A stretch of 64,000 bases of DNA, from the NCBI RefSeq assembly GCF_900101625.1, contig NZ_FMYZ01000002.1, positions 1 to 64,000 on the forward strand, read 5' to 3'. Below the pieces are notes generated by a model. That model ran no database searches. It saw only the letters and a program-made list of their open reading frames with translations, and was not told the DNA's origin. Positions 1 to 8,961 of the stretch are shown piece by piece. The stretch comes from Cupriavidus sp. YR651 (GTDB lineage Bacteria > Pseudomonadota > Gammaproteobacteria > Burkholderiales > Burkholderiaceae). A program made the translations under genes and the position numbers. Every line of letters starts with the position of its first letter. Position 1 is the stretch's first letter.

Positions 1-806
1 CGGTAGCGGTTCAGGTCCTGGACCGTATCAAACGTGCGCTCGAACAGCAGCGACATGTTGTGCAGGATCCGTTCGATCACCTTCTTTTCCCAGCCTTCGT
101 CAAAGCGGATCTGCTCGTCGAGCCAGTGCTCGAGCCAGTCCGGGTCCGGCAGGCGCGACTGCACCGTGTCGCGGGGGAACAACGCCTTGTTCACGTGCAG
201 GTTGGTCGGGTGCAGCGGCTTTTCCGTGCGGCGGGCCGATGCCATCAGCACGCCGATTTTGGCAAACGCCGCGCGTGCCGAGTCGCCAAACTGGGCCAGG
301 TACTTCTTCATGTAGCGCAGGTACGCGCCGCCGTGGCGGGCTTCGTCCTGGGACAGCGTGCGGTAGATGTGCTTGATCACCGGTTCCGAGTGCCATTCGG
401 CGGCGCGGCGATACCAGTGGTTCAGGCGGATCTCGCCGCAGAAATGCAGCATCAGCGTTTCCAGCGGCGGGGCCGGGTCGAACTCGAAGCGCACGGCGTG
501 CAGCTCCTCCTCGGTCGGCACCAGGTCGGGGCGGAAGCGGCGCAGGTACTCCATCAGCACCAGCGAGTGCTTCTGTTCCTCGAAGAACCAGATGCTCATG
601 AACGCCGAAAAGTCGGAATCGTGGCGGTTGTCGCGCAGGAACATCTCCGTGGCCGGCAGGGCGGACCATTCGGTGATGGCATTCATGCGGATGGTTTTCG
701 CCTGGTCATCGGTCAGCAGACTGGCGTCGAAGGAATCCCATGGGATGTCCTTGTCCATGTGCCAGCGGACCGATTCCAACGATTTGAACAGTTCGGGGTA
801 GAGCAT
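1..806 (-). CDS. Ferritin-like di-iron protein (acyl-ACP desaturase-like), 3' end outside window
   Basis: The reading frame starts at ATG 806 and runs off the left edge, giving 268 codons here. Helical segments carry the E / ExxH / E / ExxH ligand pattern of di-iron carboxylate four-helix bundles: E77-Q-K-H80, E125 and E155-A-R-H158, with a further Glu at 46 or 54. This pattern is shared by acyl-ACP desaturases and ferritin-like oxidases, so an oxygen-activating di-iron centre is likely but the substrate is unknown. No signal peptide or membrane segment is visible, so it is probably cytoplasmic. A TAGAAT hexamer on the minus strand (832-837) is a possible -10 box about 26 bases before the start. 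The C-terminus is not in the window, so full length cannot be judged. Confidence 0.7.
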   Translation of the reverse strand, partial: MLYPELFKSLESVRWHMDKDIPWDSFDASLLTDDQAKTIRMNAITEWSALPATEMFLRDNRHDSDFSAFMSIWFFEEQKHSLVLMEYLRRFRPDLVPTEEELHAVRFEFDPAPPLETLMLHFCGEIRLNHWYRRAAEWHSEPVIKHIYRTLSQDEARHGGAYLRYMKKYLAQFGDSARAAFAKIGVLMASARRTEKPLHPTNLHVNKALFPRDTVQSRLPDPDWLEHWLDEQIRFDEGWEKKVIERILHNMSLLFERTFDTVQDLNRY

Positions 807-1063
807 GGTAAGCCTTTGAAATTACGGGCGGATTCTACCAGATGGGAATTATTCTCGAATCTTTTCTCTAATCCCTTTTTAGCGCGGATGCGCGGGAATG
901 CAACCGGCTAGCCCGGTTTTCGAGAAGTCTTCTTGACAGAATTGCCGGCCCCGGCCCCGAAAGTGGCGCAAGGACGGTGTCGGCACGGCCGACGTGCGTG
1001 AGGCGCCACCCGGCTCCGGGCTGGCTTCGCCAACGTCGTCACTACGTCCCCACTACATCCACT

Positions 1064-2314
1064 CTACGTCGCGACGACGTCCGGTGTGCCCGCTCGCGCC
1101 GGAGACGTGGTCTCGGGCACCACGCCGTACAGGAATGCGGCGATTTCGTCGGCCTGGGCTTCGGCGTCACGTTCGCCCAGCGCCAGCAGGGCTTGCGTGA
1201 AGGCGGGCTCGAACAGCAGGTAGCTGGCAAACGCGGCGCCGCGCGCCTCGGTGCCGCCCAGCGGCGCCAGGAATGCCCGCACGGTTCGCGGCAACCGGTG
1301 CAGGTGCCAGGCGGCAATGGCTTCGATCGGCTCGCTCGGGGCGATGGTCATCACCTCCACCGGCCGCCAGCCTTCGGCATCGCCGGCAATCTCGGGCATG
1401 CGCGCCAGCAGGCGGTTGATGTGCATCAGCCGTTCGATGTCGGCCTGCAGGCCGTCCAGGAAAATGCTCGCCAGCGCCTGCCCGCCCACCTGCGCCAGCG
1501 ATGGGTAGCCGCCGGACGGCACGGTGTCGAACCAGCCGGGCCGCTGGCGCGATGCCGCCCCAATCGCCAGGATGCGCGACGCGCCGAGGTGGATGGCGGG
1601 CGAAAGCGGCGACATTTGCCGCATCGTGCCATCGCCGAACCATTCATGATGGCCTTCGATCTCCAGCGGCATCGACGGGAACAGGAACGGGATCGACGAC
1701 GACGCCAGCAGGTGGTCCACGCCGATCTGCGCTTCCACTGCCAGCCGCTGGCTGCGCTGCCAGGGATGGATGCGGCGGTGCGACTGGTAGAACGTGACGT
1801 GCCGGCCCGTGCTGTATGACAGCGCGGTGACGGCGAACGCCTGCAGCACGCCGGCGTCGAGGCTGGCCTGCACGCGCTCCGGTTCGAACAGTTCGGTGAG
1901 AAAGCTGCCCAGCGGCGCATTGTCGAAGAGCGCACGCGGGGATGTACGAGTGACCCAGCCGAAGGCCAGCGACGACAGCCAGCGCGCGCCGGACAGGCCT
2001 ACGCGCAGCACATCGGTCCGGTAGACATCGTCGGCGTGGATGCCATGCCAGAGGGCGGCAAGGCTGTCGGCGGCGGCCTGGAAGTCGGCGGCGCCCACCG
2101 CCAGGCCGGCGCCGTTGATCGCCCCGGCCGAGGTTCCCGCCACGATGCCGAACGGCAGTGGGCAGTGTCCCAGCCCGTGGCGAGCGGCAATGCGCGCGAT
2201 GCCGGCCAGCACGCCCGCCTGGTAGGCCGCGCGTGCGCCGCCGCCCATCATGACCAGCGCCGTGCTCTGACGCTGCAGCGCACGGGCGGCCGGGTTGGCC
2301 TGGCCAGTACTCAC
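1064..2314 (-). CDS. Patatin-like phospholipase
   Basis: A 416-residue patatin-family acyl hydrolase, expected to cleave acyl esters with a Ser-Asp dyad. The glycine-rich oxyanion motif GGGARAAYQAG is at 24-34, the nucleophile elbow GTSAG has Ser62, and the D-G motif lies at Asp228 (WFGDGT). No clear signal peptide is seen, so it is probably cytoplasmic or peripheral. The GTG start at 2314-2312 overlaps the TGA of the upstream phaM in a GTGA tetranucleotide, so the two genes are co-transcribed and probably translationally coupled. A link to storage-granule or membrane lipid turnover is inferred only from that coupling. Confidence 0.8.
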   Translation of the reverse strand: MSTGQANPAARALQRQSTALVMMGGGARAAYQAGVLAGIARIAARHGLGHCPLPFGIVAGTSAGAINGAGLAVGAADFQAAADSLAALWHGIHADDVYRTDVLRVGLSGARWLSSLAFGWVTRTSPRALFDNAPLGSFLTELFEPERVQASLDAGVLQAFAVTALSYSTGRHVTFYQSHRRIHPWQRSQRLAVEAQIGVDHLLASSSIPFLFPSMPLEIEGHHEWFGDGTMRQMSPLSPAIHLGASRILAIGAASRQRPGWFDTVPSGGYPSLAQVGGQALASIFLDGLQADIERLMHINRLLARMPEIAGDAEGWRPVEVMTIAPSEPIEAIAAWHLHRLPRTVRAFLAPLGGTEARGAAFASYLLFEPAFTQALLALGERDAEAQADEIAAFLYGVVPETTSPARAGTPDVVAT

Positions 2315-3273
2315 TCGGACGTGTCCTCAGGGGTGTCCGGCCTAGTGGTTGTGGCCGGATTTGGCGAAGGCGCCTTCGCCGGAGTCTTCTTCACGGGCGC
2401 CTTCTTTGCGGTGGCTGTCTTTGCCGTGGCCTTCTTTGTTACGACCTTCTTTGCAGCGACCTTGCTGGCTTCGCTGTTCTTTGCTGCGGGCTTCTTTGTG
2501 GCCGCCTTCTTCGTCGCCGCCTTCTTTGCGGCCGGACGCTTGGCGGCCGGCTTGGGAGCGGTAGCGCCGTTGGCGGGTTTCGCACCTGCGTCGGTGCCCT
2601 CGGCACCCGGCGGCGTCGCGCCGAATCCCGCGAGGTTGCCGAACGGTGCGCCACTCGCCGCGGCTGCGGTGGCTCCGGCGGCGATCTGGGTGAACTGCTG
2701 TTGGAGCAGATCCCACCACAGTGACGCGTTGGGTGGCAACTGGGCGGCGCCGGCCGACGATTCCGGGGACGCTTCGTCGCCGGACGCACTCGCGGATGAA
2801 CTCGCCTCGGCGGCGCCCGTATCCGGCGGCGCGTCGAAATCGTCCTCATCCTCCTCGGCGTTGGCCGCATCGGCCTCTTCCTCGGAGATGGTTTCGGCCT
2901 GGGGCCCGGTCGGGGCCGGCTGATGGAAATGCGGCGGCGTGGCGCTTGGCGCGTTCGCCGCGCGTGCCACGTTTTCCATCGCGCTCTGCATGGCCTCGGG
3001 CGACAGGGCGTTGCCGAACGTCTGCAGCGCCACCAGCGTGGCACGCTGGACTTCGAGGCCCTGGATGGTCGTGCGCAGCAGGCTGGCGTTCAGTTGCAGC
3101 CAGCCTTCCACTGCCTTGAGGTCATGAATGCGCTTGTCGACCTCGTCGAGGTCCATGGGGGGCGTCATCGCGCCCAGGCCCGGCATCAGGCCGCTAGGCA
3201 TGCCGCTGCCGGAGGCCCAGAGCTTGCGCAGGAACTCGAAGCCGTTGGTGAAATCGGGGATCTGTCCGAACAT
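2311..3273 (-). CDS. phaM: PhaM-type polyhydroxybutyrate granule-associated protein
   Basis: A 320-residue protein beginning MFGQIPDFTNGFEFLRKLW, the N-terminus I recognise from PhaM of Ralstonia/Cupriavidus. The first 110 residues form a helical region that in characterised PhaM binds and activates the PHB synthase. An acidic Ser/Glu/Asp linker follows. The last 100 residues are rich in Lys, Ala and Pro with repeated KKAA/KKPAAK/PAKK motifs, resembling histone H1-like DNA-binding tails. Known PhaM links PHB granules to the nucleoid so that they segregate at division. The ATG at 3273 is chosen because the conserved N-terminus starts there, although the frame is open further upstream. The stop overlaps the start of the patatin gene. 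Confidence 0.85.
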   Translation of the reverse strand: MFGQIPDFTNGFEFLRKLWASGSGMPSGLMPGLGAMTPPMDLDEVDKRIHDLKAVEGWLQLNASLLRTTIQGLEVQRATLVALQTFGNALSPEAMQSAMENVARAANAPSATPPHFHQPAPTGPQAETISEEEADAANAEEDEDDFDAPPDTGAAEASSSASASGDEASPESSAGAAQLPPNASLWWDLLQQQFTQIAAGATAAAASGAPFGNLAGFGATPPGAEGTDAGAKPANGATAPKPAAKRPAAKKAATKKAATKKPAAKNSEASKVAAKKVVTKKATAKTATAKKAPVKKTPAKAPSPNPATTTRPDTPEDTSE

Positions 3274-3328
3274 GGTCGCGCAACTCCGTCTGACTTGGCG
3301 GCCCGTGACTGCAAGTCCGGCCGGCCGG

Positions 3329-4189
3329 TTACTGGAATTCGGGCGGCCGCTTCTGGCGCAGGCTCGCCATGCCTTCGTGCACGTCGGGGCCGGCAAAGCC
3401 CATGAATTCGAGCGCCAGCGAGGTATCGAACGCGGGACCGGCCATGCGCAGCCAGTTGTTGAGCGCGTACTTGGTCCAGCGGATGGCGGTCTGAGATCCC
3501 GCCGCAAGCCGGTTGGCCACCTCGAAGGCCTTGGCCACCAACTCGTCTTCCTCCACCGCCAGCGACACCAGGCCGATCCGCTCGGCTTCCTCGCCGCTGA
3601 CCGACTCGCACAGCATCAGATAGTACTTGGCCTTGGCCATTCCGCACAGCAGCGGCCACACGATGGCGGCATGATCGCCCGCCGCCACGCCCAGCCGCGT
3701 GTGGCCGTCGACGATGCGCGCCGTCTTCGATGCGATCGAGATGTCGGCCAGCAGGCCGGCCACCAGGCCAGCGCCGACCGCTGGCCCGTGCATGGCGGAG
3801 ACGATGGGTTTGTCGCAGTTGATGACGTTGTAGACCAGGTCGCGCGCCTCATGCCAGACCCGGGTACGGGTGGCGAAGTCGTTGGCCATGTCCTCGACCA
3901 GCGCCAGGTCGCCGCCGGCGGAAAATCCCTTGCCTTCGCCGCGGATGATGGCGACGCGGACGTCCGGATCGGCGGAAATGTCGCGCCAGATCTCGGCCAG
4001 CTCGCGATGCATGCTGGCATCGGCGGTGGCCAGTTTCTGGTTGGCGGACTGTGCGGCGCCCATGACGACTTCAAGCACGGGTCCGTGCCGGCGCAGGGTC
4101 AGCGCACGATAGCGGGCGAGGCGGGGGGAGAGTGCGTTGGCGTCGGCGCCGGAGTTGGCGGCGGTGTCCGGCTGGCTGGGGGTGGTCAT
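3329..4189 (-). CDS. Crotonase-family protein (enoyl-CoA hydratase/isomerase fold)
   Basis: A 286-residue crotonase-superfamily protein with a 20-residue Ala/Asp-rich N-terminal extension. The first oxyanion-hole loop is [12 protein letters not shown] (residues 84-95) and the second lies near [12 protein letters not shown] (134-145). Both glutamates of classical enoyl-CoA hydratases look absent: the GGGCE position reads GAGLV, and the second region reads [14 protein letters not shown]. The CoA-binding fold is clear, but a standard hydratase reaction is doubtful; an isomerase, decarboxylase or hydrolase role is possible. It lies 55 bases upstream of phaM on the same strand, so one operon (this gene, phaM, patatin gene) is likely. 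Confidence 0.75.
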   Translation of the reverse strand: MTTPSQPDTAANSGADANALSPRLARYRALTLRRHGPVLEVVMGAAQSANQKLATADASMHRELAEIWRDISADPDVRVAIIRGEGKGFSAGGDLALVEDMANDFATRTRVWHEARDLVYNVINCDKPIVSAMHGPAVGAGLVAGLLADISIASKTARIVDGHTRLGVAAGDHAAIVWPLLCGMAKAKYYLMLCESVSGEEAERIGLVSLAVEEDELVAKAFEVANRLAAGSQTAIRWTKYALNNWLRMAGPAFDTSLALEFMGFAGPDVHEGMASLRQKRPPEFQ

Positions 4190-4382
4190 GGCGGCTTTCC
4201 GTTGCGGCGTCCGCGGACGCCTGGGTACGACAGGATGCGAGCCGCCCGGTGCGGGCCTGAAGATCGGGGATGCGTCTATTTCCCGACCGCGCGGTCGGGC
4301 AATTATAGGCGCAATCCCCGGGCCGGCGGACAGGCGGGTTTCCCCCGGTGCGCCCCGGCAAGGTCCCGGTGTTTGCCGACGG

Positions 4383-5363
4383 TCAGCGCGCCGCCACCAC
4401 CTGGTCGATCGCGCCAAAAATGGATTGACCCTGGGCGTCGAGCATCTCGATCCGCACGGCATCGCCGTACTTCATGAACTCGGTGACCGGCTTGCCGCCG
4501 TCGATCGTCTCCAGCATGCGCTTCTCGGCGATGCAGCAGTAGCCCTTGCTGCGATCGACGTTGGAAATCGTGCCCGAGCCGACGATGCTCCCCGCGCGCA
4601 CGTTGCGCGTCTTGCAGATGTGGGCGATCAGCTGGCCGAAGTCGAACACCATGTCCGTGCCGCAGTCGGGCGCGCCGACCTTTTTGCTGTTCCAGTGCAC
4701 GGTCAGCGGGCGGTGGACCTTGCGCTCGCGCCAGGCGTCGCCAAGCTCGTCGGGCGTGACCGCCACGGGAGAGAACGCCGTGGCCGGCTTGCTCTGGAAG
4801 AAGCCGAAGCCCTTGCCCAGCTCGGCCGGGATCAGGTTGCGCAGCGAGACATCGTTGGCCAGCATCACCAGGCGGATGCTATCGGCGGCCTGCGCGGGCG
4901 TGGCGCCCATGCGCACGTCGCCGGTAATGACGGCCACCTCGGCCTCGAAGTCGATGCCGAAGGCCTCGTTGGCGCAGACAATGTCGTCCTGCGGGCCGAT
5001 GAAGTCGTCGGAGCCACCCTGGTACATCAGGGGATCGGTCCAGAATTCGGGCGGCATCTCGGCGCCGCGAGCCTTGCGCACCAGTTCCACGTGATTCACG
5101 TAGGCGGAGCCGTCGGCCCACTGGTACGCGCGTGGCAGCGGCGCCATGCAGTCCTTCGCCTGGAACGGGAACGGATGGCGGGCGCGGCCGGCGTTCAGCG
5201 CGTCAAAGAGGTCCTGCAGCTGCGGGGCGTAGAAGTTCCAGTCATCCAGCGCGGTCTGCAGCTTGCCGGCGATATCGGTGGCAAAGTGCGCGGTCTTCAG
5301 ATCGCGGGACACGACGACGAGCTGGCCGTCGCGCGAGCCGTCCTTCAGGGTTGCGAGTTTCAT
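4383..5363 (-). CDS. Fumarylacetoacetate hydrolase (FAH) family protein
   Basis: A 326-residue member of the FAH superfamily, which cleaves or hydrates beta-diketo acids with a divalent metal. The metal-ligand triad is visible as D138-x-E140-x-E142 in [11 protein letters not shown]. The N-terminus ([19 protein letters not shown]) and the segment [16 protein letters not shown] around 67-82 match the long fumarylacetoacetase-type subgroup. The family is typically linked to aromatic or homogentisate degradation, but no other gene of that pathway is next to it. It is transcribed away from the IclR regulator with 126 bases between the starts, which suggests local control by that regulator. Confidence 0.82.
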   Translation of the reverse strand: MKLATLKDGSRDGQLVVVSRDLKTAHFATDIAGKLQTALDDWNFYAPQLQDLFDALNAGRARHPFPFQAKDCMAPLPRAYQWADGSAYVNHVELVRKARGAEMPPEFWTDPLMYQGGSDDFIGPQDDIVCANEAFGIDFEAEVAVITGDVRMGATPAQAADSIRLVMLANDVSLRNLIPAELGKGFGFFQSKPATAFSPVAVTPDELGDAWRERKVHRPLTVHWNSKKVGAPDCGTDMVFDFGQLIAHICKTRNVRAGSIVGSGTISNVDRSKGYCCIAEKRMLETIDGGKPVTEFMKYGDAVRIEMLDAQGQSIFGAIDQVVAAR

Positions 5364-5489
5364 GCGGGTATCGGGCAGTGGCGATATGCGATGGGGCGGT
5401 AGTCTACCGGACCTGCCATCGCGGCAACCGGCGCCCGTATAGAATGGCCGGCAATACCTCCCCCTTCACTTCCACCTTTTCACGCCCGC

Positions 5490-6335
5490 ATGACCGCAGC
5501 CGAAGACGACGATTCCAGGGACGACGACGCGAAGCGCTCGGGCATCCAGTCCATCGAGGTCGGATTCCGGCTGCTGCAGGCACTGGCCGCGTCGCCGCGC
5601 GCGATGATGCTGCGCGACCTGGCCGCCGCCGCGGACATGAACCCGGCCAAGGCGCACCGCTACCTGGTGAGCTTCCAGCGGCTGGGCGCCGTCACGCAGG
5701 ACGCGGTGAGCGGCCGCTATGACCTCGGCCCGTTCGCGCTGCAGCTCGGGCTGGCCGGGCTGAACCGGCTGGATCCCGTGCGCCGCGCGCGCCCCATTCT
5801 GTCGCAACTGCGCGACGAGATCGACCAGACCGCCGGCATTGCCGTGTGGGGCAATCACGGGCCCACCATCGTCCATTGGGAGGAGTCGAGCCATCCGGTC
5901 AGCGTGAGCCTGCGCCTCGGCGATGTCATGCCGATGCTGAATTCGGCGACTGGGCGCCTGTATGGCGCGTACCTGTCGCGCCGGCAGACGCTGCCGCTGA
6001 TCGAGCGCGAACTGGCCACGCGCGGAGACGTGCCGCTGCCGGACATGCCCGCGTCGCTGGCGGAATACGACGCGATCTGCGCCGACGTGCGCGCCCAGGG
6101 CGCGGCACGCACGCGCGGTGGCGTGCTGCCCGGCATCAATGCGATCTCCACGCCGGTGTTCGACGCCAACGGTCATTTGTCGATGGCGCTCATTGTGCTC
6201 GGTGCACAAAGCGTATTCGATGCAGAATGGGATGGTTTGGTGAACCGCCGCGTGCGGGACATCGCCCGACAGATTTCTTCGGAGCTTGGTTACCTTGGCG
6301 GCAGCCAGCCGGCCGGACAAGACGGTCACCCCTGA
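5490..6335 (+). CDS. IclR-family transcriptional regulator
   Basis: A 281-residue IclR-type regulator. The N-terminal winged helix (about 18-80) contains SIEVGFRLLQAL and the recognition region LRDLAAAADMNPAKAHRYLVSF. The C-terminal effector-binding domain follows at about 90-265. It is divergent from the FAH-family gene, the usual arrangement for an IclR protein controlling a neighbouring catabolic gene; the effector is unknown. The ATG at 5490 is the first good start. The 3' end overlaps the start proposed for the next gene by 50 bases. Confidence 0.88.
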   Translation: MTAAEDDDSRDDDAKRSGIQSIEVGFRLLQALAASPRAMMLRDLAAAADMNPAKAHRYLVSFQRLGAVTQDAVSGRYDLGPFALQLGLAGLNRLDPVRRARPILSQLRDEIDQTAGIAVWGNHGPTIVHWEESSHPVSVSLRLGDVMPMLNSATGRLYGAYLSRRQTLPLIERELATRGDVPLPDMPASLAEYDAICADVRAQGAARTRGGVLPGINAISTPVFDANGHLSMALIVLGAQSVFDAEWDGLVNRRVRDIARQISSELGYLGGSQPAGQDGHP

Positions 6336-7368
6336 TATCAAGAAGCAGCGGCGGCGGCGCTGGCTTGCCGTCGCCGCCATTGTCGTCATCTTGCACGCGC
6401 TGGCGCTGCTGGGACTGGTGCACATGCCGATGTGGCCCGGATTGCCGGATACCAGGCTGCCGCCGACGATAGACGCGATCCTGCTCCCGCCGCCGGCACC
6501 GCCCACGCCCCCCGCGCCGCCGCGCCAGCCGCGGCCGCGTGCCACGCCGCAGACCCAGCCGGGCACCCCCACGCCCGATGAGCCGACGTCGCAGGCATCG
6601 GCGCCCGACCTGGCGACTTCGTCCGGAGGCGCCACCACCGCCACAACGGGCCCGGGGGGCGAAGGCGCCGCTGCAGCGCCGGGCGCGTCCGCCGGCGCAC
6701 CGGCCGCCGAACCGGGCCCCCCCGCGCCGCAGTACACGGCGCCGCCTTCCGCCACGATGCACTACGCCAGCTACGTCAACGGCGTGCAAAACCCCGATGG
6801 CCTGATCCGCTGGGAACAGGACGGCAAGCGCTATCACCTGGCTGTGGAAACGCGGGTGCTGTGGTTCCGTTTCGTATTCCAGAGCAGTGGCGAGATGGGC
6901 GAGCGCGGACTCGTGCCAGGGCGCTACGAGGAAGCCCGCCGCAGCAAGGTGGAGGTTGCGCGGTTTGATCCGGCGGCTGGCGTTGTCGCGTTCGAGACGC
7001 GTGGCAACCAGGTGCCGATGCCGGCGAACTTCCAGGACCGCTTCAGCGTTTTCCTGCAACTGGTGGGCTGGGTGCGGGCCGACCCGCAACGCTACGCCAC
7101 GCCGGGCGTGACCGAGACCTTCAACGTGGCCGATACGCGAGATGTCGAGGCCATGCAGGTTCAGTACGTGGGCGAGGACACCATCGACACCGGCAGCGGC
7201 ATGGTGCGCGCAAAGCACTTCGTGCGGCTGCCACGCCACCCGGGTGACAAACGGCGCGTGGAAATCTGGCTGGCGCAGTCGCTCGGGTGGATGCCGGCGC
7301 GCTTGCGTCAGACGGAGCCTGATGGCACGCAGATCGATCTCGTCTATCGTAGTAGTGAAGGGCGTTGA
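6286..7368 (+). CDS. DUF3108 domain protein, membrane-anchored
   Basis: A 360-residue protein with a basic N-terminus, one membrane segment (about 25-45: WLAVAAIVVILHALALLGLV), a long Pro/Ala/Thr-rich linker (about 60-160) and a C-terminal DUF3108 domain of beta-strands (about 165-358). The layout suggests an inner-membrane anchor, a periplasm-spanning linker and a folded periplasmic domain, similar to TonB-like spacers. Function is unknown. The start is uncertain: the frame opens with TTG at 6286 inside the iclR gene, and a second TTG lies at 6295. No ATG precedes the membrane segment. Confidence 0.72.
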   Translation: MVTLAAASRPDKTVTPDIKKQRRRRWLAVAAIVVILHALALLGLVHMPMWPGLPDTRLPPTIDAILLPPPAPPTPPAPPRQPRPRATPQTQPGTPTPDEPTSQASAPDLATSSGGATTATTGPGGEGAAAAPGASAGAPAAEPGPPAPQYTAPPSATMHYASYVNGVQNPDGLIRWEQDGKRYHLAVETRVLWFRFVFQSSGEMGERGLVPGRYEEARRSKVEVARFDPAAGVVAFETRGNQVPMPANFQDRFSVFLQLVGWVRADPQRYATPGVTETFNVADTRDVEAMQVQYVGEDTIDTGSGMVRAKHFVRLPRHPGDKRRVEIWLAQSLGWMPARLRQTEPDGTQIDLVYRSSEGR

Positions 7369-7397
7369 TCGTCGACGCCGTGTCAGGAGACTGCCAC

Positions 7398-8249
7398 ATG
7401 TCTGTCACAACGGCGCCGTCGATTGCTTCGCAGACCCGCCGCGTGCGTGCCGGCGACGTCAATCTGCAAGTGCGGATCGACGGCAATGACGGCCCGTGGG
7501 TGATCCTGGCGCATGCGCTGGGCGCGAACCTGAGCCTGTGGGACGACACCGCGCGCCATCTTGCGGGCCGCTATCGTGTGATGCGTTACGACCTGCGCGG
7601 TCATGGCGGCAGTGATGCGCCGGTCGGGCCCTATACGATGCCGCGCCTGGCTGACGACGTAGCGGCGCTGATGGACGCGCAGGAGATCGGGCAGGCGCAC
7701 TTCTGTGGCGTGTCGGTTGGCGGAATGATCGGACAGACGCTGGGGGTGCGGCATGCGGAGCGGTTGTTGTCGCTGACGCTGGTGGACACCATCCACCACA
7801 CGCCGATGGAGGCCCATCCGATGTGGGCCAACCGGATCGGCCAGGCGGAGGCGCATGGCATGGCGGGGATGACCGACGCGACGCTCGAACGATGGCTGAC
7901 CGCTCCGTTTCGTCGCGCGCATCCCGGCGTGGTCGAGGGCATTCGCAAGATGCTGCTGACCACACCGGTGCATGGCTACGTCGGCGTGGCGCAGGCGATC
8001 GTGGCCTTTGACCTGGCGGAGGCGATTGGCCGCATCCACTGTCCGACGCTGGTGGTGGCGGGGGCGAATGACGAAGGCGCGCCCGTCGCGATGGCCCGGT
8101 CCATCGCGGAAAAGATTCACGGTGCCAGGCTGGAGGTGTTGCCCGACGCGGCCCACCTGGCGTTTATCGAGCAACCGGAACGCTTTCATGCGGTCTTCGA
8201 TGCGTTCCTGGGCAATGCCGCGTGCGGCGGGCAGTGTGATATTCCGTAA
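7398..8249 (+). CDS. Alpha/beta hydrolase, 3-oxoadipate enol-lactonase-like
   Basis: A 283-residue alpha/beta-hydrolase. The nucleophile elbow GVSVGG has Ser106, followed by an acidic residue near GANDEGAP and the catalytic His in DAAHLAFIEQ. Motifs RYDLRGHGGSD (63-73) and HALGAN match the PcaD/3-oxoadipate enol-lactonase subgroup, but there are no other protocatechuate genes here, so the substrate is open. The ATG at 7398 is chosen because AGGAGA (7385-7390) lies 7 bases before it; an upstream in-frame start at 7365 overlaps the preceding gene and lacks such a site. Confidence 0.8.
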   Translation: MSVTTAPSIASQTRRVRAGDVNLQVRIDGNDGPWVILAHALGANLSLWDDTARHLAGRYRVMRYDLRGHGGSDAPVGPYTMPRLADDVAALMDAQEIGQAHFCGVSVGGMIGQTLGVRHAERLLSLTLVDTIHHTPMEAHPMWANRIGQAEAHGMAGMTDATLERWLTAPFRRAHPGVVEGIRKMLLTTPVHGYVGVAQAIVAFDLAEAIGRIHCPTLVVAGANDEGAPVAMARSIAEKIHGARLEVLPDAAHLAFIEQPERFHAVFDAFLGNAACGGQCDIP

Positions 8250-8331
8250 CGCCGTTGAGAAGATCGCAACACAGTAATGCACGGCGCTCAAGAAACTTGC
8301 GGAACGCGCCGATGCCCAATAAAGGAGGGCA

Positions 8332-8358
8332 ATGCTACGAAGGTTCGTCCGGCAGTAA
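8332..8358 (+). other. Possible leader peptide reading frame (8 codons)
   Basis: A minimal frame encoding MLRRFVRQ sits behind AAAGGAGGG (8321-8329), one of the strongest ribosome-binding sequences in the region, though only 2-3 bases separate it from the ATG. It lies in the 235-base gap ahead of the DUF3567 gene. Three of eight residues are arginine. It may be a translated leader or a chance frame; sequence alone cannot decide. Confidence 0.2.
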
Positions 8359-8484
8359 GAACTTGAATTACGGGCGACTACCCTCAGCTTGGAGGTGAAA
8401 TCGCGTCAGTCCCCGAGGCCTTGGGCCGGAAGCGCGCCGCAATTGCGCGGGACTGTCGCCAACTAAACGCCAGGAGGTAGTGCG

Positions 8485-8742
8485 ATGCAAATGATCTACA
8501 ACAGCGACAATTACTGCATTGTCGAGTTTGGAGCAGATGTCGAGCATGCGCCCCTTGCCTCGGGCGGCTACGAAATCGTCGACAAGAACCTGAAACGCGA
8601 AATTTTCCTCGGTGGCCAATTGGCCGAGACCTTCCGCGCCGACGTGACGCGTCTGATTGAGAGCGAGCCATCCGTGGAGGAGGTGGATGAATTTCTCGGC
8701 AAGTTCGATATCGTGATGAACAACCCGCTAGTCATGCACTAG
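8485..8742 (+). CDS. DUF3567 family protein
   Basis: An 85-residue soluble acidic protein (MQMIYNSDNYCIVEFG at the start) that I recognise as the DUF3567 family frequent in Burkholderiales. A good ribosome-binding site (CAGGAGG, 8470-8476) precedes the ATG. No catalytic motif or membrane segment is visible and function is unknown. The stop codon abuts repeat copy A, and a rho-independent terminator follows at 8884. Confidence 0.85.
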   Translation: MQMIYNSDNYCIVEFGADVEHAPLASGGYEIVDKNLKREIFLGGQLAETFRADVTRLIESEPSVEEVDEFLGKFDIVMNNPLVMH

Positions 8743-8855
8743 GAGGTCGCTTCAAAAAGATCCTGGCGTCGTTGCGCGGCCTTGCCGTACCACTTGTACT
8801 GTCTGCGGCCGCGCGCCTAGCCAGGACCGCTTCGCTTCATTTTGAAGCAACCTCC
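8742..8855. repeat. Dispersed intergenic repeat, copy A (long form with terminal inverted repeat)
   Basis: The ends form a 16-base inverted repeat with one mismatch: GGAGGTCGCTTCAAAA at 8742-8757 and TTTTGAAGCAACCTCC at 8840-8855. The interior, read on the minus strand, contains GCGGCCGCAGACAGTACAAG, nearly identical to the interior of copy C at 34590-34700 on the plus strand. There is no reading frame inside. It sits between the convergent DUF3567 and rhodanese genes. Confidence 0.75.
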
Positions 8856-8883
8856 AGGCGGCGCACATCGCGCCTCATAGATC

Positions 8884-8910
8884 AAATGCCCGCAGGTCGC
8901 GGGCATTTTT
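8884..8910 (+). terminator. Rho-independent terminator after DUF3567 gene
   Basis: Perfect 10-base stem AAATGCCCGC (8884-8893) and GCGGGCATTT (8899-8908) with loop AGGTC, ending in a run of five T. It ends plus-strand transcription just before the convergent rhodanese gene. Confidence 0.85.
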
Positions 8911-8961
8911 GCTTCTGGCGGCCACATTCGGCGCTGCGCTCCCGGCCTTCTTCCGATGCGA

